From NCBI GenBank assembly GCA_035411425.1, contig DAONSX010000015.1:1-46052 (forward strand): 46,052 nucleotides of DNA. The letters are read 5' to 3'. The stretch is from TTA-H9 sp002071415 (lineage in GTDB: Bacteria > Bacteroidota > Bacteroidia > Bacteroidales > TTA-H9). Shown in pieces: positions 36,002 through 44,492 of the stretch (its first letter is position 1; each line of letters begins with the position of its first letter). The notes below the pieces were generated by a model. The model searched no databases, was not told the origin of the DNA, and was given only the letters and a program-made list of their open reading frames with translations. The position numbers were made by a program, and so were the translations under genes.

Positions 36002-37519
36002 TTAAAGGTTGGGGATGAAAAGGTCAGAAATTGGGAGCTTTACTTCAGAAAGAAAACGTATCGAATTTTCGATATGGGGATGCATCACTTCATCATATTG
36101 AATGAAAGGAACATACTGGCGGTATTTATGGACAAAGTTTTCGATGAGGGGAGAACTTTTTGCAGGACGGCGAAATTCGAGTGCTTGTGCTGCATTGAAG
36201 AGTTCGATGGCCAGAATGCGCTGCAAATTATTTACCACTTTCAAAGCCTTGGTGGCTGCATTAGCCCCCATGCTTACATGGTCTTCCTGACCTTGCGAAC
36301 TTTCGATGGAATCGACCGAAGAAGGAGTGCAAAGCTGTTTATTCTGATTGACTATGCTTGCAGCGGTATATTGTGGAATCATAAAGCCAGAATGCAGGCC
36401 AGGATTTACTACAAGGAAGTGCGGTAGATTTCGTTTCCCTGAAATGAGCTGATAAGTGCGACGTTCCGAGATATTTCCTAATTCGGAAAGGGCAATAGCT
36501 AAAAAATCGAGCGCAAGGGCAAGAGGTTGTCCGTGAAAATTTCCCCCTGAAATGATAAGGTCTTCATAGGGAAAAATGGTAGGGTTATCGGTAACTGCAT
36601 TCATTTCGCACGAAAAAACCTTTGCAACATATTCAATGGCATCTTTACTGGCGCCGTGTACTTGCGGAATACAACGGAAGCTATAAGGATCCTGCACATG
36701 ATTCTTGGGTTTGTTCATCAGCTCACTGCTCTCGAGAAGATTGGCAATTCCTTTTGCAGTGGAAATCTGCCCTTTATGGTTTCTAATTTCATGCAAAGGC
36801 AAATAAAAAGGTTCTATTCTGCCATCGAAGGCATCGAGCGAAAGTGCCCCAATCAAGTCAGCAAGAGTAGAAAGGCGAAAACTTCTCAAAAGACAATAAA
36901 CTCCATAAGCTCCCATAAACTGAGTACCGTTCAAAAGAGCCAGCCCTTCCTTCGATTTCAAATCAACAGGACTCAAACCGGCTTCGAACAGGGCTTTGCT
37001 GGCAGGCATTTTTTCCCCTTTATAAGTTACTTCACCCAATCCTAATAAGGGTAGCGACAAATGAGCCAGAGGCGCCAGATCGCCCGACGCTCCCAAAGAT
37101 CCTTGCTCATATACCACAGGGTAGATTCCCTTATTGAAAAATTCAACGAGCAATTTCACGGTATCTAATTGGACACCGCTATGCCCATAAGATAAATTCT
37201 GAATCTTCAACAGCAACATGAGTTTTACGATCTGTTCGGAGACTTCATCCCCTGTTCCACAGGCATGACTCATTACTAAATTTCTTTGCAGATCTTTCAG
37301 TTGCTCTTTCGATATCTCTATCTCGCATAGCGAACCGAAGCCCGTATTGATACCATAAACTGGCCCGGCATGCATGTCAAGTTTGTTATCGAGATAATCC
37401 CTGCAATGTTCGACTTTATGGATGGCTTCATCCGATAAGGCAATCTGCCATCCTTCCTCCATTAAATGTTGTATGTTTTCGTAAGTAAGTTCCTTCGAAG
37501 AAATTTGATATACCGGCAT
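36002..37519 (-). CDS. hutH: Histidine ammonia-lyase
   Basis: Removes ammonia from histidine to give urocanate, the first step of histidine use. 505 residues. The MIO cofactor triad is A144-S145-G146 in GSLGASGDLAPLAH. Supporting residues are Y55 (YGINTGFG), H85 in VMSHACGTG (the histidine-selecting His of HAL), QDPYSFRCIPQVHG, and the Glu of SSQGQEDHVSMG. No hutU, hutI or formiminotransferase gene is in the window, so the rest of the pathway must lie elsewhere. A -7 box at 37727-37734 implies a leader of about 200 bases. Confidence 0.95.
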   Translation of the reverse strand: MPVYQISSKELTYENIQHLMEEGWQIALSDEAIHKVEHCRDYLDNKLDMHAGPVYGINTGFGSLCEIEISKEQLKDLQRNLVMSHACGTGDEVSEQIVKLMLLLKIQNLSYGHSGVQLDTVKLLVEFFNKGIYPVVYEQGSLGASGDLAPLAHLSLPLLGLGEVTYKGEKMPASKALFEAGLSPVDLKSKEGLALLNGTQFMGAYGVYCLLRSFRLSTLADLIGALSLDAFDGRIEPFYLPLHEIRNHKGQISTAKGIANLLESSELMNKPKNHVQDPYSFRCIPQVHGASKDAIEYVAKVFSCEMNAVTDNPTIFPYEDLIISGGNFHGQPLALALDFLAIALSELGNISERRTYQLISGKRNLPHFLVVNPGLHSGFMIPQYTAASIVNQNKQLCTPSSVDSIESSQGQEDHVSMGANAATKALKVVNNLQRILAIELFNAAQALEFRRPAKSSPLIENFVHKYRQYVPFIQYDEVMHPHIENSIRFLSEVKLPISDLFIPNL

Positions 37520-37726
37520 TTTATCGTGTTTTTAAAAAATCGATGAATGAGATTTCGTTAGTCCCTCGCCCGCAAAGCGCAAAAGAGGAGAAAAATGAAT
37601 GATAAATCTTAAAGATAAGGTCGAAGACAAATCCAAAAACGACATTCCTCCTATCAAATGGCTTAAAAAAGACCCGCTCGATTGATTTTTATCTTATATG
37701 TCAGAAAATAACCGTACATGATGCGG

Positions 37727-37734
37727 CAAAATTA
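37727..37734 (-). promoter_or_regulatory. Candidate -7 box for hutH
   Basis: TAATTTTG followed by CC on the minus strand, with TTCG 21 bases upstream. The leader to the ATG at 37519 would be about 200 bases, long for this genome. Confidence 0.4.
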
Positions 37735-37933
37735 CGCTTTTTATTGTTTCTCGGACGAATTGCAGCTTATTTCATACACCAATTCTTACTTTGTATATCT
37801 GCACAGTAAACTAATGAAATGATAATAAATGGGTCATGTTTTTTAGCGAAGCTATTCTTAAGACTATGCCGGTAAAATGAAATGTTTATTGCAGTATTTT
37901 TCGAAAGAATCGGATTCTATGCTCAGCAATTTC

Positions 37934-37941
37934 TAAATTTG
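37934..37941 (+). promoter_or_regulatory. -7 box for the outer-membrane barrel gene
   Basis: TAAATTTG followed by C, 55 bases before the ATG at 37996 and 109 before the alternative ATG at 38050. Confidence 0.45.
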
Positions 37942-37995
37942 CATGAGTCTTGAAATGCATCGAGGAATTTGCTTTGAAAGAAAATAAATAAAAAT

Positions 37996-38664
37996 ATGTT
38001 TCAGAAATATATAAGGCGTTTCGGTATTGGAATTCTATGGAAGTCTATAATGCGTTCTTTCTTTGTTTTTATCCTGCTTGGTTTCATGCTTTCGACTTAT
38101 TCAGGAGTAAGGGCTCAGAAAGTATATGGAGGTTTGGTAGCAGGCGTCAATGGCAGCCAGGTAGCAGGCGACGTAGCATCGGGTTATGATAAGGCAGGAA
38201 TTCATGTTGGTCTTTTTTCCTATACCCATATCAGCGAAAAGTCGGTTTTTCAGATGGAACTGGTTTATAGTCAGAAAGGTGCACGAAAAAACCCGAGTGA
38301 AAAGAATGGATATCAGCAATATATTCTGCGTTTGAATTATATTGATATTCCTTTTATTTACAAATATTTGTACAATGATCGTTTGAGTTTCGAAGGCGGT
38401 CTATCGTATGGTTATCTGCTCCACCATTACGAAGAAGCCAATTTCAGTTTGAATGTCGGTGATGCTGGATTTCATACCCATGCACTCAACATTTTGGTGG
38501 GTCTAAATTATAGATTTGCCGAGAAATGGGCGGCAGGTTTCAGAAGCACCAATTCACTCTACCAGATTCGCGATCATACCTCGGGAGCCAGTCGTTTCCC
38601 AAACTACGGTCAATATAACGATGTACTTACCCTCACCATTCAATATCTTTTGTGGAGAGAATAG
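37996..38664 (+). CDS. Outer-membrane beta-barrel protein (PorT-like fold)
   Basis: A 222-residue exported barrel protein. A signal peptide (core FFVFILLGFMLSTYSG) ends in VRA, with Gln as the likely first mature residue. The mature part begins KVYGGLVAGVNGSQVAGD and has strand pairs such as IHVGLFSYTHISEKSVFQME and LRLNYIDIPFIYKYLYN, matching the outer-membrane beta-barrel family that includes PorT. The LNYIDIPF motif is typical. An internal ATG at 38050 gives a cleaner signal peptide and is an alternative start. Function unknown; it is 279 bases upstream of the second HAL-family gene. Confidence 0.82.
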   Translation: MFQKYIRRFGIGILWKSIMRSFFVFILLGFMLSTYSGVRAQKVYGGLVAGVNGSQVAGDVASGYDKAGIHVGLFSYTHISEKSVFQMELVYSQKGARKNPSEKNGYQQYILRLNYIDIPFIYKYLYNDRLSFEGGLSYGYLLHHYEEANFSLNVGDAGFHTHALNILVGLNYRFAEKWAAGFRSTNSLYQIRDHTSGASRFPNYGQYNDVLTLTIQYLLWRE

Positions 38665-38943
38665 ATTCAGCAAGTTGCCCTTCTTCCTTTTATCAAAGAT
38701 GTTACGGCAAGACTCAGTCAATAAAATAGAAAATAAAACAAAGAAGAGCTCGAATAATTTTTCCATTCGATGAGTCAGTAAATGACCTTCGAAATTTGTT
38801 GAACCCTCAAATAACCAAAGCTTAATGACAAGAATATGCAATAAATTGAAGAGTAGGGATCGGTTAAAAATTATAAAACTTAATGAAGTATTTGCAAAGA
38901 TTTCGAAAAATTCGTTTCTTCGCTGTAAGAAAAACCTAATTCT

Positions 38944-40470
38944 ATGGAATCATTAATTGTAAATGGCGAGGGGTTAACTATAGAAGATATAGTAGCTGTA
39001 GCTCGACATCACCAGAAGGTAGTTTTGCATCCCGAAGCAATTGAGAAGATCGTGCAATGCCGCGCCATGCTCGAAAAAAAGATCGAAGCTCGCGAAATCA
39101 TGTATGGAGTGAATACTGGAATTGGCGAGTTTTCTGAAGTGGTACTGACCGATGATCAGGTTAAGGATTTTCAAAAGTATTTAATATACAATCATGCAGC
39201 AGGGATAGGGGAACCCATGCCTGAGGAGTGGGTCAGAGGAGCGATGTTGGGTCGCATCAATGTGCATGCACATGGCAATTCGGGATGTCGTCCAGAGATT
39301 ACTCTTACGATGGTAGAGATGCTCAACAAAGGTGTTACACCTTATGTATGTACGAAAGGTTCGGTAGGTGCCTGTGGTGATTTGGCTCCCATGGCACAGA
39401 TAGCTCTTTTGTTGATGGGAGAAGGTAAAGCCTATTATGAGGGAGAATTATTAGATGGGAAGGAGGCCATGCGAAGGGCAGGCATAGAAGTACCGGGCTT
39501 AAAGGCAAGGGATGGGCTGGCGGCCATAAATGGGAGCAATGTACTTACGGCCATGAGTGCAATTTTTTTATATGATGCAAATCGCTGGCTGAAGCAAGCA
39601 GAGATTGCCACTGCCATGTCGCTTGAAGCGCTAAAAGCCAACCTGAAACCTTATCATGAATTGATACATCAGGTAAGAGGTTTCCCGGGTGCCATGAGAA
39701 GTGCCAGAGCCATTCGAAAAATGGTCGAAGGAGGCGATCTGGCCGAAGGCCGATTAAAATGTAAGGTACAGGATGCTTATTCGATGCGTTCGACGCCACA
39801 AGTGATTGGAGCGGCTCATGATGCACTTGCTTATGCACGTTCACAAGTCGAAATCGAATTGAATGGTGTAGGTGATAATCCCATTTTCTTTCCCGAACTC
39901 AATCTTCAGCTTTCGGGAGCTAACTTTCAGGGCAGTCCGGTTTCATTACCCATGGATATGGCAGGTGCAGCCATCACAATGGTTTGTGTGCTTTCTGAAC
40001 GAAGGCTCAACCGACTCAATAATCCTGCCCTGAGTGTTGGTTTACCCGCTTTTCTTACCAAAGGTGCCGGAATGTTCTCTGGTCTTATGCTTAGCCAATA
40101 CACTGCCGATATGCAGATTGTGGAACAACGCATTCTTTCGATGCCAGCTTCCATCCAGTCTATTCCGGCAGCCGCCGATCAGGAAGACTTCGTGTCTATG
40201 GGCATGAACACGGCTTTGAAGAATTTCCAGATAATCGATAATGCCTACGGAATTCTTGGTATTGAAATGATGGCTGCAGCACAGGCTCTCGATTTTAGAG
40301 ATTATAAATTCGGTACTGGTACAACCTGCGCCAAGGAAATCGTACGCCAATACGTTGAATTTCTGGATGTGGACAGGCCTTTATTCAACGATCATAATAC
40401 CATGAAAAAACTGGTGGAATCATGCGAAATCCTCGAAAAAGTGGAAAATAAGATAGGAAGCCTGAGTTAG
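38944..40470 (+). CDS. HAL/PAL-family ammonia-lyase or aminomutase with Ala-Cys-Gly triad
   Basis: A 508-residue MIO-type enzyme, paralogous to hutH. The cofactor-forming triad is A143-C144-G145 (GSVGACGDLAPMAQ) in place of the usual Ala-Ser-Gly. Catalytic Y54 (YGVNTGIG) is present, as is QDAYSMRSTPQVIG. The substrate-selecting segment is IYNHAAGIGEP: His84 is kept, but Asn replaces the Ser of HAL. E414 is kept in DQEDFVSMG, with Phe instead of His after QED. The mix argues for a histidine-like or other polar aromatic substrate, but an aminomutase or a different lyase is possible. It is followed 2 bases later by a small membrane protein gene. Confidence 0.88.
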   Translation: MESLIVNGEGLTIEDIVAVARHHQKVVLHPEAIEKIVQCRAMLEKKIEAREIMYGVNTGIGEFSEVVLTDDQVKDFQKYLIYNHAAGIGEPMPEEWVRGAMLGRINVHAHGNSGCRPEITLTMVEMLNKGVTPYVCTKGSVGACGDLAPMAQIALLLMGEGKAYYEGELLDGKEAMRRAGIEVPGLKARDGLAAINGSNVLTAMSAIFLYDANRWLKQAEIATAMSLEALKANLKPYHELIHQVRGFPGAMRSARAIRKMVEGGDLAEGRLKCKVQDAYSMRSTPQVIGAAHDALAYARSQVEIELNGVGDNPIFFPELNLQLSGANFQGSPVSLPMDMAGAAITMVCVLSERRLNRLNNPALSVGLPAFLTKGAGMFSGLMLSQYTADMQIVEQRILSMPASIQSIPAAADQEDFVSMGMNTALKNFQIIDNAYGILGIEMMAAAQALDFRDYKFGTGTTCAKEIVRQYVEFLDVDRPLFNDHNTMKKLVESCEILEKVENKIGSLS

Positions 40471-40472
40471 TA

Positions 40473-40913
40473 ATGGGGGTTTTTATGGAGATTCGGGAAA
40501 ATAATACCCCATCACAGGAGAAACGGCCAAAAATTCTCACCATCCTTTGTATTCTATCATTCATTGGAAGCGGGATGGGAATGATAGCCTACCTTTTCTA
40601 TGGATTGATGTTCAACGAGGTTGAAACAATGATAGAAGAAGGACAATTTGCTTTTCCGGGAATCGAAATCCTGATGAGTGGAGGAAATAAATATTTTCTG
40701 ATGGGCTCTTTACTTTATTTGATCTCCTTTGCGGGAGTTCTTTTCATGTGGAAAATGCGTGCAATAGGATTTCATCTTTATACAGCAGCCCAGATTCTAA
40801 TGCTTATTCTTCCTTTTTTAGCACTCGAGAATTATCCTGTGCCATTCGTCGATTTTATCATTACCCTTATCTTTATTCTTTTATATCGCAAATTTTTGCC
40901 GATGATGAATTAA
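40473..40913 (+). CDS. Small multi-pass membrane protein
   Basis: A 146-residue protein with a polar N-terminus (ENNTPSQEKRPK) and about four membrane segments: ILTILCILSFIGSGMGMIAY, FLMGSLLYLISFAGVLFMW, AIGFHLYTAAQILMLILPFL and VDFIITLIFILLYRKF. No family is recognised with confidence. It begins 2 bases after the HAL-family gene, so the two are likely co-transcribed and may be functionally linked, for example through substrate or product movement (inference only). An ATG at 40485 is an alternative start. Confidence 0.75.
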   Translation: MGVFMEIRENNTPSQEKRPKILTILCILSFIGSGMGMIAYLFYGLMFNEVETMIEEGQFAFPGIEILMSGGNKYFLMGSLLYLISFAGVLFMWKMRAIGFHLYTAAQILMLILPFLALENYPVPFVDFIITLIFILLYRKFLPMMN

Positions 40914-41173
40914 AATCATCCGTAATATATGAAATCTGAACTTATTAGCGCATATCCTATCAATTTTTTAATCTATTTAGAAAATACTATAAGATAAAAT
41001 TTTATGGAAATATTTTATGGAAATGGTTCAATTTTGTAAAAAATGTTATAAATTGCACCCCTGAAATGAAAAATTGAAAATAACACCAAGAAATTTTAGT
41101 TTCCAAAACCTTATCAAACGTTCTTTTCAAGTTCATTGACCTAAACTTTATTACTAACCAAAATCTAACCGTT

Positions 41174-44100
41174 ATGAGAAAGATTCCTTTTTTACTTGCT
41201 TTCTTAGCTTTGCTAGGATTGCAGGTACAGGCTCAAAGGCAGGTTACTGGTACCGTAACTAATGCTGAAGATGGTTCCAGTATTCCGGGCGTTTCTGTTC
41301 TCGTAAAGGGGACACAGGTGGGAACGATTACCGATATCAACGGTAAATACTCCATCAAGGTGCCCCTCGAAGGTAAAATCCTTCAATTTTCTTTCGTAGG
41401 CATGCAGACCTTAGAAGTAACCATTGGCAATCAATCGGTTATCGATGTACAAATGCGGCCTACTACTACTGCCCTCGAGGGTGTTATTGTTACTGCTTTA
41501 GGAATTTCACGTGAGAAGAAGTCATTGGGTTATGCAGTGCAAGATGTGAGCGGAGATGAAATTTCACAGGCGCGTCAGCTCAATGCCATCAACTCTCTTT
41601 CAGGCCGTGTAGCAGGTTTGCAAATAACCAGTGGCTCAGGAAATATGGGAGGTTCTTCACGCGTATTAATTCGCGGAGTAAACTCCATTTCGGGCAATAA
41701 TAATCCTCTTTATGTTATCGATGGTGTTCCTATCGATAACAGCGATTTCAACACGGTGAATACAGCTAGAGGTGCTGGGGGTGTGGACTATGGTAATATG
41801 GCCCAGGATGTCAATAGTGATGATATTGAGTCTATCTCCGTATTAAAAGGTCCAGCTGCTGCTGCTCTTTATGGCTCACGCGCTGCCAATGGCGTTATTC
41901 TTATTACTACAAAAAAAGGGAAAGCTGGAGCTGCTAAAGGGATTGGCGTTTCTATCAATTCCGGCATTTCGATCGAAAATGTAGCTTATCTTCCTAAATA
42001 CCAAAATCTTTATGGTGGAGGTACAACTTTTACAGGAGCAGGGACAAAGGACGGTTTCTTAGTACAAGAAATCAATGGTATTGAGTATTTGCTTCCCGAC
42101 TATGCTACTGATGAAAGCTGGGGCCCGCGTTACAATCCCAACATTTATTATTTGCCCTATTGGAGTCTTTATGACTGGGAAGCCTTGGGCAAGCCTACAA
42201 CCAATGCTGATGGTACACCCTATCGTTTAGAAACTGCTCCCTGGGTAGCTCCTAAACACGATGTTGAAGACTTCTTCGAAACCTCGGTAGGATATACTAA
42301 TAACATTGCTTTGACCAGCGCCAGCGAAAATGGTTCATTCCGTCTGTCGTATACCAATTTCTCTTCCAATGGATATATGCCCAACTCTACCCTCAACAGG
42401 AATACCTTCAATTTTAACGGAACATCGAAGTTTGGGAAGAAACTTATGGCATTCACTTCATTTAATTATATCAAGACTTATGCTCTGGGAAGGCCTGTTA
42501 CTGGATACGACGATAACAATGTACTGCAGAAATTTACCCAGTGGGGTCAGCGTCAACTCGATATGGAAAAAATGAAAAACTATATGAACCCCGATGGAAC
42601 CCAACGTACATGGAACCGCAGAGCATGGTTTGATCCATTGCCTAATTATTCGGACAATTTTTATTGGACACGTTTTATGAATTACGAAGAAGACTGGCGT
42701 GATCGTTATTATGGGAATGTTGGCCTTACCTATCAAATTTTTGATTGGTTAAAATTGACGGGTAAATATAATATGGACACTTACACATTTCGTATCAACG
42801 AGAGAGTAGCCATAGGAAGTCAGGCCTTATCTTACTATCAGGAAGACGTTAGACAGCTGACCGAAACCAATGCTGAGTTTTTGCTGGAAGCCGATAAACG
42901 TTTTGGTGATGATTTTACCACTAAACTTACCTTAGGAGGGAATCGCATGCACCGCCAGTACGAGCTCAATGGTGGTATCACACAGGGTGGCTTGGTTATC
43001 AGGAATTTCTATAACTTGAGAAATTGTCTTTCTCCGGCACTCGTTCATGACGAAACATCACAAAAATCCATTAATTCTCTCTATGGCAGCTTGAATCTGG
43101 GTTATAAAGGCCTGTTATATCTTGATGTAACCTTACGTAATGACTGGTCATCTACATTGCCTAAAAATAACTGGTCATATCCTTATCCTTCCGTAACCCT
43201 TAGTTATGTATTCAGTGAAATGCCAGGATTGCAGAATCAAAACTGGTTCGATTTTGGCAAGTTGAGATTCGGGTGGGCTGAAGTAGGTAATGATACTGAG
43301 CCTTATCGTTTAATCACCTTGTATGAAAACATTCAGAATTTTGGAAGTGATATTATTTACACACTTCCCGGCATGCTCAACAATGCTAAATTAAGGCCTG
43401 AAAGCACGAATGGCTGGGAAATTGGTACTGAATTGAGGTTCCTTAACAATCGTATTGGTCTCGATTTCACTTATTATTACAAGAAAACTACTGACCAGAT
43501 TTTCAATACTCCCATTTCTGCTGCCAGTGGTTTTACCTCCGCCATGATTAATGCTGGCAGTATTTCCAACAAAGGGATAGAATTCTTACTCACGCTTACC
43601 CCTGTAAAGGTGAAAGATTTTACATGGGATATTCTTTTAAATTTTGCCAAGAACACCAACAAGGTTGAAGAACTCATCGAAGGTGTCGAAACCCTTCGTT
43701 TAGCCAATGGGCCCTTCAACATTTCAGTTGAAGCTCGCGTAGGTGAAGCTTATGGACAGCTTGTAGGTACTGATTTTGTCTATGATGCAAAGGGAAATAA
43801 GGTGGTTGGAACCAATGGACGTTATCTTAAAACTACGGTAGTTCAATCTCTGGGAAGCGTTCTCCCCGATTGGAATGCTGGCATAACCAACGCTTTCAAA
43901 TTCAAAGGCTTCGACTTCAGCGCTTTGATAGACATCCAGCATGGTGGCAAAATATTCTCCACCTCATACATGTGGGGTATTTATAGTGGTATGCTCGAAG
44001 AAACGGCTGCTATCAATGCCAATGGGAAAAACATCCGCGATGCGGTTGCCGATGGCGGTGGGGTTCTGATAGACGGGGTTTATGGAAAACTCAATGCCGA

Positions 44101-44467
44101 CGGAAGCGTTACTTATCTTGATAAAGATGGCAACCCTGTGGATTCTCCTGTAAAGAACGAAACCTATATCTCCGGCGTACGCTGGGCTGCTGACCATTAC
44201 TCAGGCCCTGCTGCACAGAATGTTTTCGATGCCTCTTATGTAAAACTCCGTGAACTGCGCTTAGGTTACACTATTCCTAACAGATACACGGGGCCCATAC
44301 AGAATCTTCGAATTTCGATCTATGGTCGCAACCTCGCCATTTGGGGCAGAGACAATAAACACATAGATCCGGAATATACTACCAGCTCAGGTAATACTCA
44401 AGGCATTGAAGGTGGGCAACTCCCCTCGCTTCGCTCCTTTGGAATTAACCTAACATGCAATTTCTAA
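41174..44467 (+). CDS. SusC/RagA-family TonB-linked outer-membrane transporter
   Basis: A 1097-residue TonB-dependent transporter. A signal peptide ends in QVQA, with Gln21 as the likely first mature residue. A carboxypeptidase-regulatory-like domain follows (RQVTGTVTNAEDGSSIPGVS to about 95), then the TonB box and plug (GYAVQDVSGDEISQARQLNA, VLIRGVNSISGNNNPLYVID, ISVLKGPAAAALYGSRAANG), then the barrel to the final LTCNF. It imports oligomers handed over by the SusD partner 25 bases downstream. No glycoside hydrolase or sigma/anti-sigma gene is in the window, so the substrate is unknown. Repeated AAC/ACC upstream shows no consensus -7 box. Confidence 0.95.
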   Translation: MRKIPFLLAFLALLGLQVQAQRQVTGTVTNAEDGSSIPGVSVLVKGTQVGTITDINGKYSIKVPLEGKILQFSFVGMQTLEVTIGNQSVIDVQMRPTTTALEGVIVTALGISREKKSLGYAVQDVSGDEISQARQLNAINSLSGRVAGLQITSGSGNMGGSSRVLIRGVNSISGNNNPLYVIDGVPIDNSDFNTVNTARGAGGVDYGNMAQDVNSDDIESISVLKGPAAAALYGSRAANGVILITTKKGKAGAAKGIGVSINSGISIENVAYLPKYQNLYGGGTTFTGAGTKDGFLVQEINGIEYLLPDYATDESWGPRYNPNIYYLPYWSLYDWEALGKPTTNADGTPYRLETAPWVAPKHDVEDFFETSVGYTNNIALTSASENGSFRLSYTNFSSNGYMPNSTLNRNTFNFNGTSKFGKKLMAFTSFNYIKTYALGRPVTGYDDNNVLQKFTQWGQRQLDMEKMKNYMNPDGTQRTWNRRAWFDPLPNYSDNFYWTRFMNYEEDWRDRYYGNVGLTYQIFDWLKLTGKYNMDTYTFRINERVAIGSQALSYYQEDVRQLTETNAEFLLEADKRFGDDFTTKLTLGGNRMHRQYELNGGITQGGLVIRNFYNLRNCLSPALVHDETSQKSINSLYGSLNLGYKGLLYLDVTLRNDWSSTLPKNNWSYPYPSVTLSYVFSEMPGLQNQNWFDFGKLRFGWAEVGNDTEPYRLITLYENIQNFGSDIIYTLPGMLNNAKLRPESTNGWEIGTELRFLNNRIGLDFTYYYKKTTDQIFNTPISAASGFTSAMINAGSISNKGIEFLLTLTPVKVKDFTWDILLNFAKNTNKVEELIEGVETLRLANGPFNISVEARVGEAYGQLVGTDFVYDAKGNKVVGTNGRYLKTTVVQSLGSVLPDWNAGITNAFKFKGFDFSALIDIQHGGKIFSTSYMWGIYSGMLEETAAINANGKNIRDAVADGGGVLIDGVYGKLNADGSVTYLDKDGNPVDSPVKNETYISGVRWAADHYSGPAAQNVFDASYVKLRELRLGYTIPNRYTGPIQNLRISIYGRNLAIWGRDNKHIDPEYTTSSGNTQGIEGGQLPSLRSFGINLTCNF

Positions 44468-44492
44468 CTGTTTCTAAAAAATTTAAATTCAA

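Larger units (their letters stand above)
37520..37995. other. Divergent intergenic region, hutH / outer-membrane protein
   Basis: 476 bases with a minus-strand -7 box (37727-37734) for hutH and a plus-strand -7 box (37934-37941) for the barrel protein. The putative hutH leader (about 37720-37520) contains no clear ORF or terminator hairpin that I can see. Confidence 0.5.
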
